A DNA stretch of 64,000 nucleotides from Batillaria attramentaria (GCA_018292915.2 JACVVK020000204.1:605001-669000), one strand, 5' to 3'. Shown: positions 24,115-37,119, numbered from the stretch's first letter. The notes: a model not told the origin generated them from the sequence alone. Numbers and translations: made by a program.

Positions 24115-24329
24115 GTGTGGTTGTCTGCATGTAGCGGGACTCAAAGGTCGAAACTATATTGCTTTATACGATTTTTTTTCCAGACAAATGTAATTATTCT
24201 TCTCTCGTAATGGTTCAGGCTTTCAAAGTACACATAGGGAGTCAGTTTTTGACGACAGAAGTAATGAGACTCAAGAGAATGATGATTGTTGCTGGATACA
24301 GGCTAAACGTCCCGAGTATGCACGCATGC

Positions 24330-24408
<79 letters not shown>
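24040..24408 (+). repeat. Two CA microsatellites
   Basis: (CA)n at 24040-24112 and 24334-24408, separated by ~220 bp of unremarkable sequence. Confidence 0.93.
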
Positions 24409-24409
<1 letters not shown>

Positions 24410-24496
24410 CGGGTTGGAAGGGGGGCGGCAGAAATGAATGGATAGGTTTTAGAGGTCAGTTCTCCTATCTTGTCGAGTGCTGTATGTCATTTTCAT

Positions 24497-24938
24497 GAAA
24501 TATGTCATTTTTGATTTCGTTGGAACAAAGAGTTTATGAAACATATCATTTTTAGTTAGTTGGAACAAAGAGTCTATAAACTATATCATTTTGATTTCGT
24601 TGGAACAAAGAATTTATCGAATATATCATTTTTATTTAGTTGGAACAAAGAGTCTAAGAAATATATCATTTTTATTTAGTTGGAACAAAGAGTCTATGAA
24701 ATATATCATTTTGACTTAGTTGGAACAAAGAGTCTATGAAATATATCATTTTTGGTTCGTTGGAACAAAGAGTTTATAAACTATATCATTTTTATTTCGT
24801 TGGAACAAAGAGTCTATGAACTATATCATTTTTTATTTCGTTGGAACAAAGAGTTTATGAAATATATCAGTTTTAGTTCGTTGGAACAAAGAGTTTATGA
24901 AATATATCATTTTTAGTTCGTTGGAACAAAGAGTTTAC
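24497..24938 (+). repeat. 40-bp minisatellite
   Basis: About eleven copies of ATATATCATTTTTAGTTCGT(TGGAACAAAGAGTTTATGAA), with single-base variants and small T-run length changes. Confidence 0.92.
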
Positions 24939-25429
24939 ACTTTCCTGGTCATTTTGTTCTCTCTCTCTCTTTTCGCTGCTGCTGCTGTAAAACCCTTGTC
25001 TGTCGGTACCCCTTCTCAGCTCGTGTGTAATTGTTTTCGGCGATTTAGCGCCTTTCCCACTGCGCCTATTTGCCTGATTTCCATTTTCACGTCACCGAAT
25101 CCCTCAATCACTGCATGCCCCAAAATTGATTTACATATATAAGGGGGAGAGGAAAAAAGCGAATCATTTCAAGTCTGTCTTTCCTGGTAGCTCAGAGGTA
25201 CACTTCGAAAAGCTATGGGGCGGCATAAAATGAAATGAACATTTGGCAACAGTCAACGGTTCTGGTCGGTCAGTCATTTCTGAACTGTAGACATGGCGGG
25301 GGGGGGGGGGGAGCAATCGCTTGTCCGAAACGACCACAGCTGCCCCTCTCCCTGGGGATCGTCTGGGGAACGGCAGACTGCCAGTTAAAAGGGGTTCATA
25401 ATACGGGAATATTTCTGTCGAGTAAGAAC

Positions 25430-25570
25430 CCCAAAAAAAGGCACTTTAGGGTTTTAACTCTTCCAAGTTTTGTGTACCATGTGCTTAAAATTCGATCTGG
25501 ATATATTGAACCGGAGAGACGGATGTAATTTCGCATGCACTCACATTATGCTTCTCTGCTGCTGGGGGAT

Positions 25571-25630
<60 letters not shown>

Positions 25631-25650
25631 ATGTCTTTGAATGTTAGTGA
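25430..25650 (+). repeat. Duplicated block with internal (CT)n, copy 1
   Basis: GGGTTTTAACTCTTCCAAG, ATATATTGAACCGGAGAGAC and TGCTGGGGGATGG, then (CT)n and CATGTCTTTGAATGTTAGT. The same order occurs at 27630-27868. Confidence 0.8.
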
Positions 25651-25661
25651 CTGTTAGTGTG

Positions 25662-25745
25662 ATTCACGTGAGCGTGTTCGCGGCGCTTTGAGCCGATCCA
25701 TGAAACTGGGTTAAGCGCCTATACAATTATTATTATTATTATTAA
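25662..25745 (+). mobile_element. SINE-B 3' end with (ATT)n tail
   Basis: GTGATTCACGTGAGCGTG, CGGCGCTTTGAGCCGATCCA and AAGCGCCTATAC, then ATT repeats. Confidence 0.65.
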
Positions 25746-25801
25746 TTTCCGCGTCAGTTATTGCCCATATACCGTTTCATTATCGAAATGTTCGAGTAGT
25801 G

Positions 25802-26132
25802 TAAAGCCTGCTCGTAACTGGTCACAGCGCGCAAAACACACATGTGCACATCACAGTCGTTGCGCTTGGTGTGTCTACTAACTACAAAACTGAACACAGC
25901 TGTGCTCGGTGACAAACCGATTGAAGATGCACTCTCCGCCATGTTTGCGCGCCGAGTGACGTAGTACAGCCAGTCAGAATCTATTGTGGAAGCCACAGTC
26001 ACAGTTGTGGCTATTTGAAATCCAGGTTGCTGTGATGACGCCACAGCGGCGGAAACCCCCAAAATCACTACTGTGTAACAACTGTGGACAGCACTTTGGC
26101 GCTCCACAGTGCCCAGTTAAGAGCCGGCTTTA
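25802..26132. mobile_element. TIR element family M1, copy 2
   Basis: TAAAGCCTGCTCGTAACTGG at one end, GTTAAGAGCCGGCTTTA at the other. The interior (CACATGTGCACATCACAGTC..., CGCCATGTTTGCGCGCCGAG) is shared with the other copies. Confidence 0.78.
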
Positions 26133-26220
26133 CCAAGGCGGACATATGTCGTATCATATAATTTTTACATCACAGTGGACAGTGGACAGTACTCAGGACA
26201 CATGTTCTATGCTTTTAACG

Positions 26221-26400
26221 GGGAGCCGAGGTGGCCGAATGGAGTGGGAGAGCGTTGTACTTCTAATGCTCGGGTCGTGAGTTCGTATCCCGACTGGGGC
26301 CAAATATTTCTGCTGGCTTTATCATCGTTGCCCCGTCTCTGATATCACCCGTATGTGGTGGAAAAGGACGTTAAACCCACAAACACCCAAACACCCACCC
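26221..26400 (+). mobile_element. SINE-A, full copy with 15-bp TSD
   Basis: Flanked by TCTATGCTTTTAACG at 26206-26220 and 26401-26415. The anticodon-like region carries a small insertion (GGAGTG). Confidence 0.92.
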
Positions 26401-26796
26401 TCTATGCTTTTAACGGTCAGCCAAGACATGTTTGCCTTTTAGTTTTCACGGATTTGAGTGAGTGTGTGGAGCTCGTCGTAATACTGTGTGAACGTGTGAT
26501 GAGAAAACTGAGTAGTATGTGTGAGTGAAAAAACAAGTTTCTGTTTCGGATTTTATTTCTCAAACAGACAAAGTATTTCGAAATGAATAATTAAACGTCT
26601 TTTGTGTGAAAGTGGTCACGCGTTGTTTTTGTTTGGTTGGCTGGGTTGGATAGGAAACGGTTGAAGTTCCGTGGAAAGATCAGTGTTACTGTTGATTTTG
26701 ATTCATTCTGGGATCAAGGTAAAAACAGGGGGAAAACCGATTTTTTTTAAACTGACACGTTAAACAGATGCCAAGAAAAACCTGACCTTGTGGCGT

Positions 26797-27259
26797 AAGG
26801 ACACAAATTGACCGTGGGGTCATGTTCCGTGTTTATTTGAGGTACCCTGTTTGACAAGTGTGCCAGTCTGTAGTGATTTTGTTGTCACGAAAAAGCATGA
26901 TTTTCGTGATTTGGGGGTTATGTAGGTCAAGGTGCATGCCAGGCGGTTGCAAAAAGTGGCAAGCTACCAGTGAAGCTGGGACTTTTTGCATAGAGGTCGA
27001 GCACAAGTGACTCAAGCGGATTTGTGCAAACCGGCTCTCTGGCCTAAAGAGAAAGTAGAAGAGCATTACTCCAGTGAGTCCTGAGCGGAAGGGAGACATT
27101 CATTTAAAAAACAAAAAATCCTATCAGGTGCGTGCCTTTGAATTGTTTGTTCATTGTAGTGATTGTTTCTAGATTGAAGCATTTTTAGGGGTGAGTATGA
27201 TGCCTGAAGCTAACAGGGAACATATAGGCATTTTGAGGCCCTGTGTGTTTATGACATTC
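26797..27259. mobile_element. MITE family M2, copy 1
   Basis: Starts AAGGACACAAATTGACCGTG. The opposite end is decayed (TGTGTTTATGACATTCG against the expected ATTTGTGTCCTT). The interior CCAGTGAAGCTGGGACTTTT and GAGCGGAAGGGAGACATTCA are shared with the other M2 copies. Confidence 0.72.
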
Positions 27260-27629
27260 GGCCTGTGCGTCTGAGAGTTTAAATGTAAGTTATTTAATGT
27301 CCGTAATCCGTAAGAGACGCACAGGACCACCATACTTGATCTAAAGTTAACACTTTAGTCATCTTCTTCAACACTCAGACAAAAAAAGGAAAGGAGGAAA
27401 TTCCATGGCAAGTTAATTGAGTCTATCGAATTACTAACCGGATTAACCCAGTTTCCGGCGCGAAATAAACTCATCGGCGAAAATAGCTTCGGAGCACTTC
27501 TTGGTGCTGATCAGCAAGTGTTGCTTCGGCAGAATCAGTTTTGGTTGGATGACCAAATCAGACTGGTGTATATAATAACAGAAAAATACAATTAATTTGC
27601 GTACTCAAAATCTGGGCACTTATTCCGAA

Positions 27630-27778
27630 AAAAAGTCCCTTTGGGGTTTTAACTCTTCCAAGCTTTGTGTACCATGTCCTTAAAATTCGATCTAGATATA
27701 TTGAACCGGAGACACGGATGTAATTTTATATACTCTCATCTTATGCAACCAACTTCTCTGATGCTGGGGGATGGCCGG

Positions 27779-27847
<69 letters not shown>

Positions 27848-27868
27848 ATGTCTTTGAATGTTAGTCAG
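27630..27868 (+). repeat. Duplicated block with internal (CT)n, copy 2
   Basis: As copy 1, with GGCCGGCGC before the CT tract. It is bracketed by a ~45-bp direct repeat (AATACAATTAATTTGCGTAC at 27586 and 27876). Confidence 0.8.
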
Positions 27869-28099
27869 AGAAATATACAATTAATTTGCGTACTCAAAAT
27901 CTGAGCACTTTTTTCCCGAACGATGAAATCAAAATCGTTTCTTCGTTCGCAATAAGTGCCCAGATTATTCACCCCTGCCCGTGCAGCGACAACAACAACA
28001 GGAACAACAAACAGCAACAGCAGGAACAGCAACAGCAGCAACAACAACAACAACAAAAGAAACGGAAACAAAAAAAGCAGCAGCGACAATAACCACAAT

Positions 28100-29150
28100 A
28101 TCAATGATAACAAGAAGAAAAATGTCCTGTTCTCAAGAGGAAATAATTTTTGTCTGCTGCGTAAGAACACACCATACGTCTTTATTTCAGGAGAAAAGCG
28201 TTTCTGGACAGTTCTCATGCCTTCGACTAAGACGCATGAAGCCACCCACCCTTTAAGGAACAGGCCATGTGTTACATTAATATAGTAGTACTCAACCAAA
28301 CTGCAGTACACGAATTAAAAAAAAAAAAAAAAAAAAAAAACAGTTACGGAGGAAAACTCTTGCAAAACCCTCTAGCTCAACCCTAGAGCTAAAGTGGCCG
28401 ATCTATCACAGGCAATAAACGTCAACAGGAAGGAAAACATGCTTGTGACAGAATACGTTGTGGCAGCATGTTTTGCAAGGTCCCAACTTCAGCAAGATGC
28501 AATTTGTCAAATATTCTTCCGCGCGGTTCACGCATATTGGCCAATCAGGTGGCTGATACGCCCGACAGACCCAATAACATCCTCACACGAGCCAACCGCG
28601 AATTAGGTTTGGCCTTCGAGAGACGTGTAAATATTATTGCCATTTTTATATGAGCGAAATCCTGTAGACGGATGCTCCTTTATGAGAAAACACTTGTAAA
28701 TTTCCGGAAAGGATGATTTTTTAGGATTTCAGGGGAAGCAACGACACAAATGAAAATCCTTGCCTCTGCTCCGCGTATCCTGGAAACAGAATCAGGATTG
28801 TCATGTCTCGAGCACAGGTCTGCAAAATCTCCGTTCGATAATAACGTCATCTTAACTTTGAAAACTCACAGATGGTGACAGACCAGTAGTAACACAAATA
28901 CTAATAATACACCGCTCTGGTAGAGCACCCCTCTCCAAATAACTATGATCTGCTGTTCCCCTAAACGCACAGAAACGCACAAGTAATGATAATGAAAACA
29001 ATAACAATAATAATAATAATACGCAGCACTTGCAGAGCTAGAGCACCCCTTTCCAACTAACAAGGACTCGCTGCGCTTAAAAGCACACAAGCGCACAAAT
29101 AATAATAATAATTTTAAAAAATATATATATCGCTTTTTTTCACATCCATT
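28100..29150. other. Unannotated stretch
   Basis: CAG/CAA-rich simple sequence to ~28095, a poly-A at 28317-28340 and AAT runs near 29010-29115. GAGCTAGAGCACCCCTTTCC at ~29035 echoes GGTAGAGCACCCCTCTCC at 28920, a local duplication. No gene seen. Confidence 0.3.
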
Positions 29151-29153
29151 TCC

Positions 29154-29156
<3 letters not shown>

Positions 29157-29222
<66 letters not shown>

Positions 29223-29314
29223 TTTTTTTACCACGACGACCTGTTTATGGTTGTGGATCAAACTCCTCATTGCAAGAATAAGTCCGTTTCATCCATCGTG
29301 CATTGACTTCCGCC

Positions 29315-29367
<53 letters not shown>
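29157..29367 (+). repeat. (CT)n and (CA)n microsatellites
   Basis: CT 29157-29208 followed by CTTT and T runs, CA at 29319-29367. Confidence 0.92.
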
Positions 29368-29369
<2 letters not shown>

Positions 29370-29853
29370 TAACAATCTTTACTTGACAAAACGGTTTTGC
29401 CCAGGGCTTTACGAAGTATGACCAGCTTGTCCCCGCCGAGATGAGAAGTGTGAATCTAATGAGTCCAACGTGTTATCTTGATTAATCGCGAAAGAAGCCA
29501 ATAACACGGCTGCCGCAGATACCAGCCGCAAACTCTCTGGGCGTCAAGTAACGTGTTGACTCACGACAGACCCGGTCTGTGTGGCAAAATTAACTCCACT
29601 TCCCCATCCCAAGAGCTTGGGCAGCAGGCGTGATGTAATGGGTTGATCCACTGCTCATGCATTTCCTGCGAAGGTGTGTAAGTGTGTGTATGTGTGCATT
29701 TGATATTTACAGTACGTACTGTATGCGTGTACATGTATGTATGTAGGTATGGCATGTAGGTATGTACAAGTACGCATTTTATATGTATGTGTATGTACTA
29801 TGTTACAGTACGTAGGTGTGTACATGTGTGTATGTATGTCTGTACAAGTGCGG

Positions 29854-30030
29854 AGAGCCGGGGTGGCCGAATGGTAGAGCGTTGGACTTCTAATGCTCGG
29901 GTCGTGAGTTCGTATCCCGGCTGGAACCAGATATTTGTGCTGGCTTTTTCATCGTCCTTTTCCACCACATACGGGTGATATCAAAGACGGGGCAACGATG
30001 AAAAAGCCAGCACAAATATTTGGCCCCAGC
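29854..30030. mobile_element. SINE-A foldback (plus copy joined to minus copy)
   Basis: A plus-strand copy (29854-29957) ends at CTTTTTCATCGT and continues directly into a minus-strand SINE-A fragment (about 29957-30030). ATATTTGTGCTGGCTTTTTC and its reverse complement form a long imperfect hairpin. The minus part fuses to a truncated AAGGACACAAAT element at 30029. Confidence 0.7.
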
Positions 30031-30320
30031 TGCCAGTGAAGCTGGGACGTTTTGCACAGAGGTCGGACACAAGTGAGGTAAGCGGATTTGTGCGAACTGC
30101 CTCTCTTACCTAAATAGGAAGTAGACGGGCATTACTCCAGTGAGGCCTGAGCGGAAAGGAGACATTCATTTTTTTTAACACCTGTCAGGTGCGTGCCTTT
30201 GAATGGTCTGTTCATGGTAGTAATTGTTTCTAGATTGAAGCATTTTTAGGGGTGACTATGATGCCTGAGGCTAATAGGGAATATATATAGGCATTTTGAG
30301 GCCTGTGTATTTGTGTCCTT
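30029..30320. mobile_element. MITE family M2, copy 2, half element
   Basis: Begins at TGCCAGTGAAGCTGGGACG, missing about 200 bp of the first end, and finishes TGTATTTGTGTCCTTCG. It is fused to the SINE-A foldback on its left. Confidence 0.68.
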
Positions 30321-30335
30321 CGACCTGTAGCCCAA

Positions 30336-30386
30336 TACTCGAGCATTGGAAGTCCAACGCTCTACCATTCGGCTTTCCCGGCTCCC
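30336..30386 (-). mobile_element. SINE-A head fragment
   Basis: CGAGCATTGGAAGTCCAACG through GGCTTTCCCGGCTCCC is the reverse of the SINE-A head only. Confidence 0.65.
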
Positions 30387-30759
30387 TGTGCAAAAAGGGA
30401 GGAAAAGGTGGTGCTTACTCCAAAACCTTACTCGTTTCCTCTGGCTGTGTCAGTGAACTTGATTCTGTTTGTGTAACGTGTGTATAGTAAAAGGATAAAT
30501 AAAATGTGGTCGACCTGGCAGTCTGACTGGGTTGAACAGAGTTCAGGTGGACTGTTTACTTAGGGTAGCTGTCCCTTCTCTCCACGTGAACCTGCTCATT
30601 AGCAGAGCTCTCGTCGGCGGCCTGTACCCCAGAAGGAGCAAACTGCGAGAGTGAGTGACGCGCAAAATGATTGGTCAGAAAGTACATGCCATAGGACATT
30701 CCGAAAATGAACTGGCCTACAACCAGTATCCGAGGTGGATATGAAACCCTGCTTCCCGG

Positions 30760-31060
30760 TCAACAGAATTCATCAGTAGTCCAAACCCGGTCAACAGAAA
30801 TCATAACTAGCCGAACCCGGTCGCCAGAATTCATAACTAGCCCAACCCCGGTCAGCAGAATTCATAATTAGCGCAACCCGGTCACCAGATTTCATAACTA
30901 GCGCAACCCGGTCACCAGATTTCATAACTAGCGCAACCCGGTCACCAGAATTCATAACTAGTCCAAACCCGGTCAACAGAATTCATAACTAGCCCTACCT
31001 CGTCAACAAAATTCATAATTAGCCCAACCCCGGTTAACAGAATTCATAATTAGCCCAAAT
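30760..31060 (+). repeat. 30-bp minisatellite
   Basis: About ten copies of CAGAATTCATAACTAGCCCA(ACCCGGTCAA). Variants include ATTTCATAACTAGCG. Confidence 0.9.
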
Positions 31061-31420
31061 CTACAAAACGTAGCAGAGAGGGAAAAAAAAAAAAAAAAAC
31101 GAAGGAAAAAAATAACGAGAAAATTCCCTGGCCTTATGCCCGACAGAAAGATACACCAATCCACGGTAATGCGCGAGAGGGCCGCTGGTTTTGTGAATAA
31201 TTGAGAGACAGGTGTCGAGACGGTGAATAATAGATGAATGACTTGTCAATTTCTCTGTCAGGTTAGTATTGTTGAGCCAGCTGACCACACAGAGCGAAGG
31301 GCGGAGGACAGGGATCTGAAACAAGTTTCTCCGGGAGTGGCAATCCAGTTACTGGTATTGGTTATTGGTTCAAGTTTTTGTCTCATTAGTGTGGGAAGGG
31401 AATTTCAGCCTGCTGACACC

Positions 31421-31488
31421 CGCCCCCCCCCCCCCTACCCGCCCCTCCCGACCACAACACCACCACCACTACACCCCCCCCCTCCCCC

Positions 31489-31540
<52 letters not shown>
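31421..31540 (+). repeat. C-rich run and (CA)n
   Basis: C-rich 31421-31490 then CA to 31540; a short CT block lies at 31609-31629. Confidence 0.92.
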
Positions 31541-31542
<2 letters not shown>

Positions 31543-32112
31543 TTTTCACTATTACCTGGCATGAAACTTATTTACAAAGCCAACAAAAAGCCCCAGATTG
31601 CCTTTTTCTCTCTCTCTCTCTCTCTCTCTACACACAAATTTAAAAAGAGGCAAAAATTCTCGACTATATTTAGCGGTTACTACATGCCAGGAAAGCTAGT
31701 AGTGGTCTGTAGCCTGTACACTGGATTCCCATTCCGCGACCCTTCCTGTATGCATTAAGTCATGTAACGAATATCAAGGCTACTGTCTGTTCACTGAAAT
31801 TCAATTGCAAATCATACAAACCACCTACAGAATATTCCGTAAGCCTCCTGAACACCCACCCGCCCCACCTACAGAATATTCCAATCGTTCATATGTGCCG
31901 ACAGCTAGTCTTTAGGCGTCACAACTCAATAGCTATTTCACTTTGGGGGCATCTGGACGAGATGAGGACTCAGGGCGCGACATCAGATATCAAAGTGACT
32001 GGAATGTCGTTCATCGTGCGTTAAACGAGTGGGCGCTTCTCAAAGTACAAGAAAAAGATGATTCGTGAATGAATACATTGCGCGCTGGTTAACTTGCCGC
32101 CCATTTAGGGCT

Positions 32113-32508
<396 letters not shown>

Positions 32509-32747
32509 AGAAAAACTTCTGAGATGAGAATTTCCGGTCCGGGTTTTCAAAACCCCCCATGGGGTCTTTAAAACCTCATGGTTTTTCCATTACACTAAGA
32601 CAGCGTTGCAGCACGTGCATTAAAGTTTGGTCTTTTCCGTGACATGCAATAGCATCCGAGGATCAGTGGGCACGAGACGACCCGGGCTCTGACTTCTACT
32701 GTGTGAAGCTTCGGACCAGATTTCAGCCAAAGGGTTGGGCTGTTATA

Positions 32748-33432
32748 TATAGACTTCAACATAAGTCAAGGACCACAGTATTAGGAAAAAAAACAAAAAC
32801 CGAATCCACTTCACCTGTACGATACTTCTTTGAATACGTAAAGCGCTTGAGAAATATTTGATGGTTTCTTGGTATGCTTTACTGCATATATATATATATA
32901 TCTCTATACATTATGTAAATGATACTCCATCCGTATGATGCTGATTGTATTTGATCATATACTGATGCTTGGTGTACAGCTGTATAAACTTTTAAAAAAA
33001 TTGCTGGCAATATTTGTTAAAATAAGAAGAAAGTAGAAAGAAAGAGAAAAAAAAGAAAGATTAAAACAAAGTGAAGATGATGATGGAAGGAACCAAAAAA
33101 ACAAAGGAAAAAAAAACAGAGAGAGAGAAAAGAACAAAAACAAAAATCAAACCCTCCAAAACGGTCCTATCTGGACCCTCTTTCTGATTCCCTAAAAAAT
33201 AAATTTAAAAAAGTCAAGGACCACTTGCTAACACAAACAAACTCCTGGAAGAAGACCGTGCAGCACATGGTGGTTTTTCAGCTTCAGCAAGCTTTGCAGG
33301 ATGCATTGTTAACCCTTTAACACTTTCACATCAAAAAAAAATTTGAAAGATTCCTTGATCTCTATTTTCTGTGAATTCTTAAAAATTAGACCGGTCTGTC
33401 AAGGTGGTCCTTGACTTATGTTGAAGTCTGTA
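32748..33432. mobile_element. TIR element with TA borders
   Basis: TATAGACTTCAACATAAGTC(AAGGACCAC) at 32748-32776 and its reverse complement ending TTGAAGTCTGTA at 33432; about 28 bp with one mismatch. An extra copy of GTCAAGGACCACTT lies at 33213. The interior is A-rich with no transposase frame. The borders fit a Tc1/mariner-like MITE. Confidence 0.75.
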
Positions 33433-33596
33433 GTTTCGTGGGAGATATGCACCCTTGTATGGGGACCAGTTCACATTTAAGTGACAGAGACATTAGATAT
33501 TGACTATACATGCCTGTGCGGATGGGGGTCGCGGGAGATGGGGGGGGGGGGGCGGTTGTGAGTTCAGTCGCTTCTGGTAAAGTGATTTTGTGGGGA

Positions 33597-33725
33597 CATA
33601 GACTTGGGGGAACGTAGACCTGGGGGAACGTAGACCTGGGGGAACATAGACTTGGGGGAACGTAGACCTGGGGGAACGTAGACCTGGGGGAACATAGACC
33701 TGGGGGAACATAGACCTGGGGGAAA
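33597..33725 (+). repeat. 16-bp minisatellite, array 1
   Basis: Eight units of GTAGACCTGGGGGAAC or CATAGACCTGGGGGAA. It ends in GGAAACAGATAACAAG and (GA)n. Confidence 0.92.
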
Positions 33726-34064
33726 CAGATAACAAGAGAGAGAGAGAGAATGTGAATACATAAATAGGAGTACATGCAACAGACTTCATGAGAACGCTCA
33801 GATCGTAAGTTTAAAACACTCTGTTTATGTTAATTTCACTGAAACAAACTGAAAATATTATGCTCATAGAAAACCTGGTATTGCTTGCAAAGGTCACTGA
33901 AGAATATCTTGCACGGAGTATGCTTTTTCTTTTTCTATACATTTGACAAAAGTTTCTTAAAGACAGTAAAAGTTTGTGTATACATGACACTGAAAATCTG
34001 CATTAAACAACTTTAGCAAGATAAGATAAAAACTAGCGTGATTTCGAAATAATGTGCGACAGGA

Positions 34065-34180
34065 CAGACCTGGGGGAACATAGACCTGGGGGAATATAGA
34101 CATGGGGGAACATAGACCTGGGGGAACATAGACCTGGGGGAACATAGACCTGGGGTAACATAGACCTGGGGGAACATCGG
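34065..34180 (+). repeat. 16-bp minisatellite, array 2
   Basis: Seven units of CATAGACCTGGGGGAA, the same unit as 340 bp upstream, separated from it by unrelated AT-rich sequence. Confidence 0.92.
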
Positions 34181-34386
34181 GTGCCTCCCGATTTGGTGAA
34201 TGTGATAGTGACAACAACAAAACATAAATCAATCAATCAATAAATGGGAAAAAATGTTTGATATGAAGAGACGCTTGAGCCCAACGCTTGTTTGAAATCC
34301 TTCTTTCTTTAATTTCAGAACAATAAAAAAAAAATCTGGGAGAAAAAAACAACAACTACCAAACAAAACAGCCGACAGACAAACAG

Positions 34387-34387
<1 letters not shown>

Positions 34388-34459
<72 letters not shown>

Positions 34460-34488
34460 GAGAGGGAGGGAGAGAGAGAGAGAGAGAG
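34388..34488 (+). repeat. (CA)n(GA)n microsatellite
   Basis: CA 34388-34458, then AAAGAGAGGGAGG and GA. Confidence 0.93.
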
Positions 34489-34816
<328 letters not shown>

Positions 34817-34999
34817 GGGTAAAAAAAGACAACATCAAGGGGGGGGGGGGGAGGGGGGGGGGTGATAAAAAAAAAGAGAAAAAAAGACAAACAATAGTAT
34901 TAACTATCTAAAGGAAATGAAGAAGAGAAAGAGAGACAGACAGACAGACAAACAGACAGACACAGAGAGAGAGGGAGACAGATAGATAGACAGACAAAC

Positions 35000-35970
35000 A
35001 GGGACAGAGAAAGACAGTTCAAACGTTTACTCTGAATTCAACAAAACCCGCGTCCATTCATCAAGCAGTTCCTTCCGCTACAAATGCCAGTGCACCGACC
35101 TTGTAATGAGGGGTTTTCTCTACTAGAAGCAGCAGTTCACATGTCTTGTCTGAGACGAAGAAGGGAGAAAAAAAAACTTCCTCCTAAAGGTGGAAAAAAG
35201 CTTCAGCATTATTAATGGCACCTTAATGTAGGTCTAACGAGCATCTGGCGAGGAGACTAATACATCAAGGCAGCCCTGCTCGATCGGAGGGAATGTCTTG
35301 GGTAAATAAGGAACCAGCCGACTTTTCAGCTAGTCTTCAACGCACCAGTGACCAGAGTTATAAATCTTTTCCGCTTGAAAAACTTCTCGTCTTCGAAAAC
35401 GCGCTGTTATTAGCTTTGGTCGTAATCGTAAGTGGTTCTATGGCGTATCATTGTACGATTGAGTATTGCAGACTGAACAATATGAATGAACTTGCCAACT
35501 GAGGCGCGAGAGATTATACAGCGATCAGGGTTCTAGTTAGTCAGTTATTTGGGGTTTAACGCCGCGCAGGCTGAACAAAGTCTGCCTCTGCCAGGTCGTT
35601 AAAAAGATAAAAGGGTAGTCCGTAAAACAAGATGTAAATAAATATTTAAAAATCTGTCTGGTTTGATGGAGAAAATAACGTTTAGGGGTGCACTGGCACA
35701 GGCAAATATTTCGAAAAGCCACAAGGACAGAAAATGGATGAATAATTTTTTATACGTTTGCAACAGACTGATTACAATAACCTTAAAAGGTGAAATAGCA
35801 TTTACTACAAGAGGTAAACTTATAGATTAGGTTGGTTTTATAATGGCCGTGAAAAGGAAAAAAAAATGGTGTCTGATACACTGTCGAATATAAGCTGCAA
35901 GTCTGGGATGGTGTGCGTGCGTGCGTGCTGGAGTGCGTTTGTGTATACGCGTGCGTGCGTGAGTGAGTGC
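35000..35970. other. Unannotated stretch
   Basis: Mostly unique sequence with short A-runs. A 69-codon frame at 35293-35502 has a hydrophobic segment (LLLALVVIVSGSMAY) but no supporting splice sites or recognised family. Confidence 0.3.
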
Positions 35971-35984
35971 GTACGCGGGGGCGC

Positions 35985-35990
35985 GCGCGC

Positions 35991-36021
<31 letters not shown>

Positions 36022-36300
36022 TATTTAGCCTTTTGGTTTGTTTGTTAGTTTTTGCTTGTCGTTGTTTTGTTTTTGGTGTGTTTTTGTTTGTTTGTTTGTT
36101 TTGGGTGGGTTTTTTGTTGTTTGTTTGTTTGTTTGTTTTTGTTTTTGTTGTTGTTTGATGTTGTTTGTTGGGTTTTTTGGGTTTGTTTTTTTGTTTGTTT
36201 GTTTGTTTGTTTTTTGTTTGTTGTTTTCTGGGTTTTTTTTCTTTAGTTGTTTGTTTGTTTGTTTGTTCGTTTTGTGTGCTTTTCCCTTTTTCCTTTTTTT
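35985..36300 (+). repeat. (GC)n(GT)n then TTTG-rich tract
   Basis: (GC)n 35981-36005 and GT to 36022, followed by ~250 bp of imperfect GTTT and T runs ending in a G-run (36307-36320). Confidence 0.9.
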
Positions 36301-36399
36301 ATTTTTGGGGGGGGGGGGGGAGCGGGGGAGGAAAGGAGGTGTTGTTTTGTTCTGTTTTGCCACCTTTACGAACACAGTCGTTATGGACAAAAGGCGTTA

Positions 36400-36990
36400 A
36401 TCTCTAACACTCCTAGCCATTGCTGCCCCCACCCCCACCCCACCACTCTTTCCTCCATCCTCCGCCACCCACATAATCACCCACCCCTGTCACTGAGCAT
36501 TAGCCGCACACGTCTGTTGATCAGCATAATATGATGTCTAGAGTTACAGAACGGTATTTCAGTTAGTGGTTCATCAGTTTAGCGTCGTCTGGGTATCATA
36601 TGATCTATCCGGAAATCAGACCAAGCCGCTTGTTGCCCACGCTGGGCACGTACCAATGATCTGATGAAGCCACAGACAAGTTCTCTCCAACGGTACCTGA
36701 CCAGTCTCCATTGGCGCTTTGCTTAGAGGCCTGAGTAGGATTCCTACATTCACAAAGGCTGTTGTGGCCGGGGCGGCGGGGGATGTTGACTGTGTGTGTC
36801 GGTTGGGTGGCAACTTGGGTTGGAATCAAAGATGTGACAACTAGAAGATCCTACCGTGACACTGCAACCGTTAGAAATCCCGAACGAAGTCGCTGTACGT
36901 TTTCTGTGTCGCCCGACAGGTCCGCAGAGACTGAAATTATAGGTCTGAGTAATACGAGACACCAAAACGTTTACTTTGCTTTGGAACGTC
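36400..36990. other. Unannotated stretch
   Basis: C-rich patch at 36425-36490, otherwise unique sequence. The reverse strand has a 74-codon frame (36605-36829) with no recognised domain. Nothing supportable. Confidence 0.3.
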
Positions 36991-37006
36991 TTAGTGGTCA
37001 TAATAA

Positions 37007-37086
37007 TAATAATAATAATAATAAATGTGTATTGGCAGGCGCTTTACCCAAATGAACCCAACACGCAAGCTCACGTGAATCACGTT

Positions 37087-37088
<2 letters not shown>
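37007..37088 (-). mobile_element. SINE-B 3' fragment cut by a SINE-C insertion
   Basis: AAT repeats, GGCGCTTTACCCA, AACCCAACACGCAAGCTCAC and GTGAATCACG, then the poly-T end of a SINE-C copy. Confidence 0.6.

Positions 37089-37090
<2 letters not shown>

Positions 37091-37119
<29 letters not shown>

Noticed and set aside
33416..34236. Proteins with repeated VPPGLCSPRS-like units
   Set aside because: A 16-bp repeat read in all three frames; a period not divisible by 3 keeps every frame open, so this is not a structural protein.
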